This document shows, one piece after another, positions 1-5,274 of a DNA stretch of 12,926 nucleotides. Position numbers and translations under genes: made by a program. Source of the DNA: Deltaproteobacteria bacterium. GTDB lineage: Bacteria; Desulfobacterota; Syntrophia; Syntrophales; UBA2210. Within the stretch, counting starts at the first letter, position 1; each line of letters opens with the position of its first letter. Under the pieces are notes generated by a model. The model was not told the origin of the DNA, did not search any database, and saw only the letters and a program-made list of their open reading frames with translations. The stretch lies in NCBI GenBank assembly GCA_019313735.1, contig JAFDAR010000012.1, forward strand, positions 1-12,926, in the 5' to 3' direction.

Positions 1-1
1 T

Positions 2-361
2 GCCGGATTGCCTCCGCAAATAACAGGGGGAGAACTTTCAGAATATGTGGAGGGAAAATTGTACCGTGTGGATATCAGATCCGGAAAGAGAAAGTGGTCA
101 CTCTGGGTAAACCCTGATGACTATACATTGACAAAGGTTCAAGAGATTGATGATAGCAGGGTTATTTACAGGGCGACATTCAGTGATCATGTTGTTATTG
201 ATGGGATGCCATATCCCGGGAGGATAGATATAAAGGTAGAAGAACCTGAAAGGGCGAGTATAAATATATGTTATCTCTATCTTGGAATCTCACACAATGA
301 GAGTGTGGCGGCTTTTGACCTCCAAACACCTTCCGGTATTACCCCCGTATTCATAGACTAA
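2..361 (+). CDS. C-terminal part of a LolA/LolB-fold (DUF4292-like) envelope lipoprotein, 5'-truncated by the window edge
   Basis: The reading frame is open from the first bases of the window (codons from position 2) to a TAA at 359-361, so only about the last 119 residues are visible and the true start lies outside. The visible part is all beta-strand-like: a 'YRVDI' strand, then 'LWVNPDDY', then 'VVIDGMPYPGRIDI', ending in 'FDLQTPSGITPVFID'. This order (strand, W-x-(N/D)-P, a 'dg..yP.ri.i' strand, terminal 'F.L..P.G') is typical of the C-terminal half of LolA/LolB-like and DUF4292 outer-membrane lipoproteins of delta-proteobacteria. The family call rests on pattern recognition only. No lipobox can be checked because the N-terminus is missing. 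An internal TTG at 8 could be miscalled as the start. It is convergent with the Tol-Pal operon and separated from it by a hairpin. Confidence 0.6.
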   Translation, partial: AGLPPQITGGELSEYVEGKLYRVDIRSGKRKWSLWVNPDDYTLTKVQEIDDSRVIYRATFSDHVVIDGMPYPGRIDIKVEEPERASINICYLYLGISHNESVAAFDLQTPSGITPVFID

Positions 362-421
362 CAAGTTGAGACTGACGCAGAAATTGGGCAAAAGGGGACG
401 TTATGCAAAGATCCCAAGTTA

Positions 422-455
422 CCGTTTGGCGCGCTTATACAACCGCGCCAAACGG
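422..455. terminator. Perfect 12-bp inverted repeat between convergent genes; candidate bidirectional terminator
   Basis: CCGTTTGGCGCG (422-433) and CGCGCCAAACGG (444-455) are perfect reverse complements separated by a 10-nt loop. The hairpin sits in the 102-nt gap between the + strand gene ending at 361 and the - strand cpoB ending at 464, where a shared terminator is expected. No clear T-tract follows on either strand (+ strand: caggcaatttatttg), so it is not a textbook intrinsic terminator. It may instead be a mRNA 3'-end stabiliser or a member of a dispersed palindromic repeat family. Confidence 0.55.
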
Positions 456-463
456 CAGGCAAT

Positions 464-1276
464 TTATTTGATATTGAGCAGTTTTTTTCTGGCTATCCTT
501 GCGGGTGTTGTGTTGGGATAATCTTTAATAACCCTCTGCAGCAAAAGCCTGGCGCTGGATTTGTCACCGAGTTTCAGAAAAGAGAGGGCCTGTTTCAAAA
601 AGGCATTGGGGACCTTGTTCCCCTTGGGGTAGTTCTGGATCACCCCTTCGTATTCCACGATTGCTTCCTCGTATTTCCCCTCGAAGTAGTTACACTCCGC
701 GATCCAGAATTGCGCATTATCTGAATACTCTGTGTTGGGGAAGGATTTCAGGAACTTCCGAAACTCTTCTTTCGCCAGGCCATATTCTCCGTTCTTAAAT
801 ATACGGTAAGCGTTAGAGTAGGTTTTTTCTTTGCTTGTTGATTCCCCCTTTTTGATGGGGGAGGGAAGCCCTTTTTCGCTATTTTCTGTTTTGGATTCCC
901 CCTTGTCGATACACAGATAGTTTTCAAGGTATGCCAACCTGTTAGAGATATCGAGCAGGCTGTCGTTTAGATTTTCCGATTTCTTTTTTGATTCAAGGTT
1001 CGCTAGCTTTACCTTCAATCTTTCCGTAGTTCCCCGCAGTTTCTGCACGCTGCTCCTTAAATCTATTGTGTCTGCATCGACATTCGCCTGACTCTTTCTC
1101 GTCGAATTTATAAATTTGCTGTTTATCCCAGTAGTTTCCTGAAGTTTTGAGAGATCTTTTTGAAGGGTAGCCAGTTTCATCCCGAGATGCCCTTCAGATC
1201 GACGAAGATCTTCCTGTGTTGCACACCCGGCGCATGTGAATATCAAGATCAGGGAAAGAATTACAGCATTTTTCAA
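464..1276 (-). CDS. cpoB: Tol-Pal system protein CpoB/YbgF, periplasmic TPR lipoprotein
   Basis: Last gene of the Tol-Pal cluster. In enterobacteria CpoB (YbgF) binds TolA and coordinates peptidoglycan synthesis with outer-membrane constriction at division. From a TTG at 1276 (preceded by AAAGGGG with a 7-nt spacer) the protein is 270 residues; a further in-frame TTG at 1294 lacks a ribosome site. The N-terminus MKNAVILSLILIFTCAGC ends in a lipobox-like CAGC with Cys18 as the candidate lipidated residue, which is unlike the soluble E. coli protein. Residues ~20-120 are charged and heptad-like (coiled-coil trimerisation region). A low-complexity linker rich in K, G, E and S follows (~125-150). 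Residues ~153-270 hold three TPR-like units (YRIFKNGEYGLAKEEFRKFL, then AQFWIAECNYFEGKYEEAI, then ALSFLKLGDKSSARLLLQRV). The pal stop codon directly abuts the upstream TTG. Confidence 0.88.
   Translation of the reverse strand: MKNAVILSLILIFTCAGCATQEDLRRSEGHLGMKLATLQKDLSKLQETTGINSKFINSTRKSQANVDADTIDLRSSVQKLRGTTERLKVKLANLESKKKSENLNDSLLDISNRLAYLENYLCIDKGESKTENSEKGLPSPIKKGESTSKEKTYSNAYRIFKNGEYGLAKEEFRKFLKSFPNTEYSDNAQFWIAECNYFEGKYEEAIVEYEGVIQNYPKGNKVPNAFLKQALSFLKLGDKSSARLLLQRVIKDYPNTTPARIARKKLLNIK
840..904. repeat. 11-bp direct repeat with inverted G-tract inside the cpoB linker
   Basis: GATTCCCCCTT occurs at 840-850 and again at 894-904, exactly 54 nt (18 codons) apart. A complementary TCCCCC/GGGGGA pair (843-848 with 857-862) follows the first copy. 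In the protein this encodes the repeated K-G-E-S of the linker between the coiled coil and the TPR region. The G-rich/C-rich pattern resembles short dispersed palindromes found between genes in many Gram-negative genomes. It could be an in-frame insertion of such an element, or just a low-complexity linker. Confidence 0.4.
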
Positions 1277-1294
1277 GATAAGACCCCTTTGCAA

Positions 1295-1609
1295 TTACTG
1301 TTTTTTGGAGAATACGATGAAGTGATCTCTCCTGTTTTTTGCCCACGCCTCTTCACAATCCCTGGGATCTGCAGGCAGTTCCTCACCATAACTTATAGTG
1401 GTTATCCTTGTATTGGCGACACCCAGGTTTGCGAGGTAGGCCTTTGCCGCTTCCGAGCGTCTTTCTCCAAGGGCCAGGTTATATGCTATCGTTCCCTTGT
1501 TGTCGCAGTGCCCTTCAATGGTCACTTCAAAATCCTTGTGTTCCAACAGCCAGTCCGCGAGCTCTCCCAACAAGACTCTGGCTTCAGGTTTGAGATCATA
1601 ATCATCGAA
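1295..1609 (-). CDS. pal: Pal C-terminal OmpA-like peptidoglycan-binding domain, out of frame with its N-terminal half
   Basis: This frame, read from codon TTC at 1609, gives FDDYDLKPEAR, then an OmpA-like domain with 'VTIEGHCDNKGTIAYNLALG' and 'ERRSEAAKAYLANLGV', 'ISYGEE' and 'KNRRDHFIVF', ending at TAA 1295-1297. It contains the conserved peptidoglycan-binding features of Pal: the (E/G)-G-H-x-D-x-x-G-T motif, N-x-x-L-G-E-R-R and the terminal N-R-R. Pal anchors the outer membrane to peptidoglycan and is released or relocated by TolB and TolA. The piece starts inside the family's (Y/F)-F-D-x-(D)-x-Y-D-(L/I) strand, so it cannot be a complete gene: signal peptide and lipobox are in the neighbouring frame (1602-1805). 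A gene caller would probably begin it at TTG 1573, which removes the first strand. Together the two pieces make about 170 residues, the normal Pal size. Confidence 0.85.
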   Translation of the reverse strand, partial: FDDYDLKPEARVLLGELADWLLEHKDFEVTIEGHCDNKGTIAYNLALGERRSEAAKAYLANLGVANTRITTISYGEELPADPRDCEEAWAKNRRDHFIVFSKKQ

Positions 1610-1805
1610 TGAGGGCTTGTTCCTTTAATGTCGGTAATTTCAAAGCAGCTTCTTTCTCTGCCTGAGCAACCTCTTCTGCCGACGGTAGTGCCTGGGTCAA
1701 TCCTACATCGCCCTTAACCGCTTGCTCCTTGGCACATCCTGCGATGAAGATCAGAGAGAAACTACATACAAGCACCAGTATTACTGTAATCAAACTTTTT
1801 CTCAT
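1602..1805 (-). CDS. pal: Pal N-terminal lipoprotein half, ending at a premature TGA (frameshift)
   Basis: The start is set by a strong AAGGAGG (1820-1814) 8 nt before the ATG at 1805. A further in-frame ATG at 1823 would place that ribosome site inside the gene and is rejected. The protein begins MRKSLITVILVLVCSFSLIF and then has the lipobox IAGC, followed by a flexible hydrophilic tether (AKEQAVKGDVG...) and 'LKEQALIR' before TGA at 1602-1604. Complete Pal proteins continue at this point into the first OmpA-like strand. That strand is present in the +1 frame from 1609. Its place after tolB and before cpoB is the conserved one for pal. As written, this half would yield a ~67-residue lipoprotein without a peptidoglycan-binding domain. 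The break may be a real mutation or an assembly or sequencing error. Confidence 0.8.
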   Translation of the reverse strand: MRKSLITVILVLVCSFSLIFIAGCAKEQAVKGDVGLTQALPSAEEVAQAEKEAALKLPTLKEQALIR

Positions 1806-1813
1806 TGGACACC

Positions 1814-1820
1814 CCTCCTT
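1814..1820 (-). promoter_or_regulatory. Shine-Dalgarno site that fixes the pal start
   Basis: AAGGAGG on the minus strand, 8 nt before ATG 1805. It shows that the ATG at 1823, six codons upstream and overlapping this site, is not the start. Confidence 0.75.
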
Positions 1821-1870
1821 CATAAAGTTTAGATGAAACTACCTTCTTAAAGCATAAAACAATTGTAAAT

Positions 1871-3190
1871 TCAATATAAATTTAGGTGACTGGACCACGA
1901 GGGAGTCTTGAATGATTCCATCCCTCTTATACCAGGCAGCACCCTTAGATTCAAGCCATTGGAGTTTATTACGCATATCCTTCTCCGGCCGTCTCTATTA
2001 GAAGAAAAAACCAGATACCTTCCATCCGGTGACCAGGAAGGCGACTCTCCGCCTCCCGCTTCGAAGGTGAGCTGCATGGGGTTATCTCCGTTTTCTCCAA
2101 TGGAAAATATCTGGAAGTGACCGTTTGACAATCCCTCATAAGCTATTATGGTCCCATCCGGTGACCAGCAGGGTGATGAGTTGTAGGATCCCTCGAATGT
2201 CAATCTTCTTATATTTTTTCCTTCCGAATCCATAACAAATATCTGGGGAGATCCGGAGCGGTTCGAGACGAAGGCTATTTTCCGTTCGTCGGGTGACCAC
2301 ACTGGAGACACATCTATGGCGCGATCCTCTGTCAGGCGCTGCAGTTTGCCGCTATCGAGGTGTTTGATGTAGATATTTTCGTTTCCATCCCTGCTTAGGA
2401 CAAGCAAGATTTCCCTGCCATTAGAGGACCAGGAGGAGGGCAGATTCAGACCCTTAAGAAAAGATATTTTTCTTGTCTTTTTGCTTGCCAGATTTACGAT
2501 ATAGCAGTCGGGATTACCATCTTTATACGAGGTGAAGGATATTTCTGACCCATCCCGCGACCAATGGGGCAGAAGCGTTAGAGAATTACAGGTGGTTATC
2601 TTGACTGGATTAGACCCATCGAAATTTATCGTATATATCTCAGAGTTGTTATCCTTTCTTCCGACAAATGCTATCTTTGTATCAAAGACGCCCACTCTGC
2701 CGGTGAGTGCCATCAGTATCTCATCTGCAAATTTGAGAACCATGGTCTTTTTTTGGTCCGGTTTTCCCCAGTATTTTTTGCCTGCAATAAGTTTTCCATC
2801 AATAGTATCGAAGAGGCGGAACTCCACGGCAAGATTTTTGTCATCATAACTGAACCCTCCCTTTACCAGGAAGTCAGAGCCGATACTTGACCAGTTGGAG
2901 AAATCGATTTCTCCGGCGGTTATTCCGGCGCTGTCTTGATTTTCGAGAAAGGCGTCTTTACTGATTATCTCGAAGAACCCTGTAATCTTCAGGGCGCGGG
3001 ACAACTGATCCGCAAACCACGCTGACAGTCTTTCTTCAGTCCCTGTCTTTCCCAGGTTTTTGAATTCCGGTATCGCCACCGGGAACTTCTGGAACGCGGG
3101 AGAGTTTATGTCTATATACACCTTTCCGCAGGCCGTGGAACTGCACCATAAAACCAGCAAAAAAATGAGAAAACCTGTTATCTTACGCAT
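1871..3190 (-). CDS. tolB: TolB, periplasmic beta-propeller of the Tol-Pal system
   Basis: A 439-residue protein, the usual TolB length (~430). Residues 1-~22 form a Sec signal peptide (MRKITGFLIFLLVLW...). The N-terminal TolB domain follows (~24-165, with 'VAIPEFKNLG' and 'ALKITGFFEII'). Residues ~170-435 form a WD40-like propeller with repeated W-S-x-(D/N)-G blades: HWSRDGSEISF, SWSSNGREILL, VWSPDERKIAF, CWSPDGTIIAY and SWSPDGRYLVF. TolB cycles between Pal and TolA in the periplasm. Start is ATG 3190 with only a weak purine-rich site (AAGAGAGATA) upstream. It lies 81 nt after tolA and 65 nt before pal on the same strand, consistent with one operon. Confidence 0.95.
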   Translation of the reverse strand: MRKITGFLIFLLVLWCSSTACGKVYIDINSPAFQKFPVAIPEFKNLGKTGTEERLSAWFADQLSRALKITGFFEIISKDAFLENQDSAGITAGEIDFSNWSSIGSDFLVKGGFSYDDKNLAVEFRLFDTIDGKLIAGKKYWGKPDQKKTMVLKFADEILMALTGRVGVFDTKIAFVGRKDNNSEIYTINFDGSNPVKITTCNSLTLLPHWSRDGSEISFTSYKDGNPDCYIVNLASKKTRKISFLKGLNLPSSWSSNGREILLVLSRDGNENIYIKHLDSGKLQRLTEDRAIDVSPVWSPDERKIAFVSNRSGSPQIFVMDSEGKNIRRLTFEGSYNSSPCWSPDGTIIAYEGLSNGHFQIFSIGENGDNPMQLTFEAGGGESPSWSPDGRYLVFSSNRDGRRRICVINSNGLNLRVLPGIRGMESFKTPSWSSHLNLY

Positions 3191-3271
3191 TATCTCTCTT
3201 ATAATCCAAAACAGCTGTTGGTTCCCGGGACTCCTCTGGAGGTGCGGGGTGGATTATCTGGCTCCTGATAC

Positions 3272-3994
3272 CTACAGTTCAGATGAGTGAAATCTTATTC
3301 CCAGATCAATGTATCTCCCGTCCAGCCATTCGGGGAGAGGAGGAAATGGTCCCGCTTTTTTGATTGCTTTTATGGCGGATTCATCAAAATAACTGTTACC
3401 GGACCTCTTTTCAAAGCTCAGGTGGGACACACTGCCATTTCTCAAAATCTTTGCCTCTATGGTTGTTTCAAGGTTGTCATCGGACAGTATACCTTCAGGC
3501 AGAACCCATTTTTCTTTTATCATGGACCAGACAACAGAGTAATACACCTTCATCTTCATATTCATCTCGGAATCCCCGCGAGAGGTTGACGGATGGGAAT
3601 CTCTCGCGGCCGATGCAACCTTCTTTTTTATACCCTCTATCGCCGTGTCGGTATTTCCAGATGTGGTTTTCCTGTGGATTTTCGTTTCCCGGACAGGGGT
3701 ATGCAGACTCCTGGCGACCTCTTTTTTTATTATTGTTGAGTGATTTTTGCGAGTCAATCCGACTACTTCCCTGGAAGTCGCCTCGGAAGATCTGATCTCT
3801 ACAGAACTTGAGGGAAGACTTACCAGATCCACGGTATATGATGGTCCGAATGTCCATCTGGGGCTTGGCAGAGATGGAGAAAAGAATATGATTGAAAGGA
3901 TAAGGGCATGGAGTAGAAAAGAGAACACGACCATGTTGTTTAAAACCATGGTGTCACCGTGATTTCTCTCCAGCGCTTCCGATAAAAAAGTCAT
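3272..3994 (-). CDS. tolA: TolA/TonB-type energy transducer
   Basis: A 240-residue protein with one N-terminal transmembrane helix (~20-40), a Pro/Ser/Lys-rich periplasmic linker (~41-150) and a C-terminal TonB/TolA-fold domain (~155-240, with 'TIEAKILRNGSVSHLSFEKR', 'SGNSYFDESAIKAIKKAGPF' and 'PPLPEW'). The membrane helix has S25-x3-H29, matching the Ser/His motif by which TonB and TolA couple to the ExbB/TolQ motor. Its place directly after tolR (2-nt gap) and before tolB identifies the operon role as TolA. The C-terminal domain reads more like the generic TonB family, and the protein is much shorter than enterobacterial TolA (~420), lacking its long Ala/Lys-rich helix. The start ATG 3994 has GAAGGA 6 nt upstream, inside the end of tolR. 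Confidence 0.88.
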   Translation of the reverse strand: MTFLSEALERNHGDTMVLNNMVVFSFLLHALILSIIFFSPSLPSPRWTFGPSYTVDLVSLPSSSVEIRSSEATSREVVGLTRKNHSTIIKKEVARSLHTPVRETKIHRKTTSGNTDTAIEGIKKKVASAARDSHPSTSRGDSEMNMKMKVYYSVVWSMIKEKWVLPEGILSDDNLETTIEAKILRNGSVSHLSFEKRSGNSYFDESAIKAIKKAGPFPPLPEWLDGRYIDLGIRFHSSEL

Positions 3995-3996
3995 GC

Positions 3997-4416
3997 CTAT
4001 TCCTTCGGAGATTCTGTAATCATTCCCAACTTATCAACGCCGGCCTTCCGCACCTCAGACATAACACGAACAACAACTCCGTAAGGGACTTCTTTATCTG
4101 CGCGCATGAATATTTCTCTGTCTATCCGGGAGGAGAAAATGCTTTCCAGCTTGGTCTTCAGACCTGTTATGGATGTCTTGTATTTGTTTATAAATACCTC
4201 TTCTTTGTTGTTTATCGTCAATATGAGTTTTTCCTCGCCGACATCCATGGCCTTGGCCTTTACCCGGGGAAGGTTGACATCTATCCCCATCTGTAACATA
4301 GGGGCAGTAACCATGAAGATTATTAACAGGACCAGCATAACATCAACAAGGGGCGTGACATTGATATCTGATATGGGCCGCGTTGCAGTGTTTCTTCGAT
4401 TTCTTGAATATCTCAT
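3997..4416 (-). CDS. tolR: TolR/ExbD proton-channel component
   Basis: A 139-residue ExbD/TolR protein with one N-terminal transmembrane segment and a periplasmic domain. The sequence SDINVTPLVDVMLVLLIIFM carries the essential membrane Asp (D25, equivalent to TolR D23 in E. coli) preceded by the conserved N-V-T-P-L-V-D motif. The C-terminal part ('IFMRADKEVPYGVVVRVMSE...KLGMITE') is the family's periplasmic dimer domain. With TolQ it forms the proton-driven motor that energises TolA. The ATG (4416) overlaps the tolQ TGA as ATGA, so translation is probably coupled. tolA follows after 2 nt. Confidence 0.95.
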   Translation of the reverse strand: MRYSRNRRNTATRPISDINVTPLVDVMLVLLIIFMVTAPMLQMGIDVNLPRVKAKAMDVGEEKLILTINNKEEVFINKYKTSITGLKTKLESIFSSRIDREIFMRADKEVPYGVVVRVMSEVRKAGVDKLGMITESPKE

Positions 4417-5168
4417 TGGTGGGTGCCCTTTGTATAATACCGTTCTACTATGTTGAGAAATTCAGAAGAGAAGCTGTCTGTTTCCACCGTTATGGTTCTT
4501 ACCTGATTTACATAGTAGTTATAGAAAATAACCGCGGGTATAGCCGCTGCCAGGCCGGCAGCGGTGGCTATCAGAGCTTCCGATATTCCCGGAGCGACTA
4601 CCGCCAGTGCGGCGGAACCCTTTACCCCGATGCCTTTGAACGCGTTCATTATCCCCCAAACGGTCCCGAAAAGCCCTATGAAAGGACACGAACTTCCCGT
4701 GGTAGCGAGAAACCCCAGGAAGCTTTCCAGTTTTGTCGTTTCGGAATCGCATGCCCTGTTCAGAGCCCTTTCAATGTTATCCAGTCCCCTTATCTCCAGC
4801 GGCCATGGGGCTTCGGAATCTGCATCTGAGGAAGATTCCTTTCTGATTCCGGCGATTTTTACAAGTTCGGTGTAGCCCGCCCTGAATACCTCTGCAATCT
4901 GAGAATATCTGAATTTTTTCGATTCGGGAAAGACCTCCGACAATTTATTAATTTTCATGTACCTGTCCAGAAACATTTCATTTTCTCTTTTGGACTTTTT
5001 AATAACCCTGTATTTCATCAGGATAATCGCCCAAGAGACCACGGAAAAGAAGAGGAGCAACAGAAGTACAAATTGGACCATGGGTCCTGAGCCCAATATC
5101 ATATCGAGTACGTTTCCGTGAAAATGTCTTCCAATATCTGTTGATGTTACGGCCAAAGCTTCATTCAC
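4413..5168 (-). CDS. tolQ: TolQ/ExbB proton-channel component (MotA/TolQ/ExbB family)
   Basis: A 251-residue inner-membrane protein with three predicted helices: ~30-52 (FVLLLLLFFSVVSWAIILM), ~150-172 and ~197-219. The conserved core is visible as 'GFLATTGSSCPFIGLFGTVW' and 'GISEALIATAAGLAAAIPAV'. These are the pore-lining helices of the TolQ/ExbB/MotA family, with the conserved Thr/Gly and Pro positions. The start is a GTG at 5168, supported by AGGAG (5180-5176) with a 7-nt spacer. It is the first gene of the Tol-Pal operon. A long leader with a stem-loop and a candidate sigma70 promoter lie between it and the upstream cyclase gene. Confidence 0.95.
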   Translation of the reverse strand: MNEALAVTSTDIGRHFHGNVLDMILGSGPMVQFVLLLLLFFSVVSWAIILMKYRVIKKSKRENEMFLDRYMKINKLSEVFPESKKFRYSQIAEVFRAGYTELVKIAGIRKESSSDADSEAPWPLEIRGLDNIERALNRACDSETTKLESFLGFLATTGSSCPFIGLFGTVWGIMNAFKGIGVKGSAALAVVAPGISEALIATAAGLAAAIPAVIFYNYYVNQVRTITVETDSFSSEFLNIVERYYTKGTHQ

Positions 5169-5195
5169 TTTTATTCTCCTGAATGCGTATTAAAT

Positions 5196-5230
5196 CTGGT
5201 GAAGGACCCGATAATCAGGTCTTTCACCAG
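5196..5230 (-). promoter_or_regulatory. 13-bp stem-loop upstream of tolQ (leader structure or terminator)
   Basis: CTGGTGAAGGACC (5196-5208) and GGTCTTTCACCAG (5218-5230) pair over 13 positions with one non-Watson-Crick position (A-C on the minus-strand RNA, G-U on the plus) and a 9-nt loop. On the minus strand it is followed by ATTTAATA, a weak T/A-rich tail, so it could terminate the upstream cyclase transcript. It also falls just downstream of the start expected from the promoter at 5246-5274, placing it at the 5' end of the tol mRNA. A third element TGGTGA (5237-5242, + strand) can pair with the same TCACCA (5224-5229), so an alternative fold is possible. Confidence 0.5.
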
Positions 5231-5245
5231 TCAGTTTGGTGAGAT

Positions 5246-5274
5246 TTTGTAGTTTAAATTCATTCCATTGTCAA
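5246..5274 (-). promoter_or_regulatory. Candidate sigma70 promoter of the tol-pal operon
   Basis: On the minus strand, TTGACA (5274-5269, perfect -35) is followed after exactly 17 nt by TACAAA (5251-5246, 4 of 6 matches to TATAAT). The -35 overlaps the final codons of the cyclase gene (Leu-Thr, then Met-Glu-stop). Transcription would begin near 5239 and give a leader of ~70 nt before the tolQ GTG. Confidence 0.5.

Noticed and set aside
1160..1612. Open frame of 150 codons on the + strand
   Set aside because: It is antisense to pal and cpoB, both of which have clear homologous motifs on the minus strand.
1806..1823. ATG 1823 as the pal start
   Set aside because: The strong AAGGAGG lies downstream of it and is correctly spaced for ATG 1805, which also gives a normal lipoprotein signal peptide.
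3191..3271. Internal promoter or hairpin between tolA and tolB
   Set aside because: Only a trivial 4-bp hairpin (CCTC-TG-GAGG) and no paired -35/-10 hexamers were found.
3364..3795. Open frame of 143 codons on the + strand
   Set aside because: It lies antisense to tolA, has no ribosome site or recognisable motif, and its composition mirrors the tolA reading frame.
5196..5230. A classical intrinsic terminator after the cyclase gene
   Set aside because: The stem is good but the downstream tract is ATTTAATA rather than a run of T, so it is recorded as a leader structure or possible terminator only.
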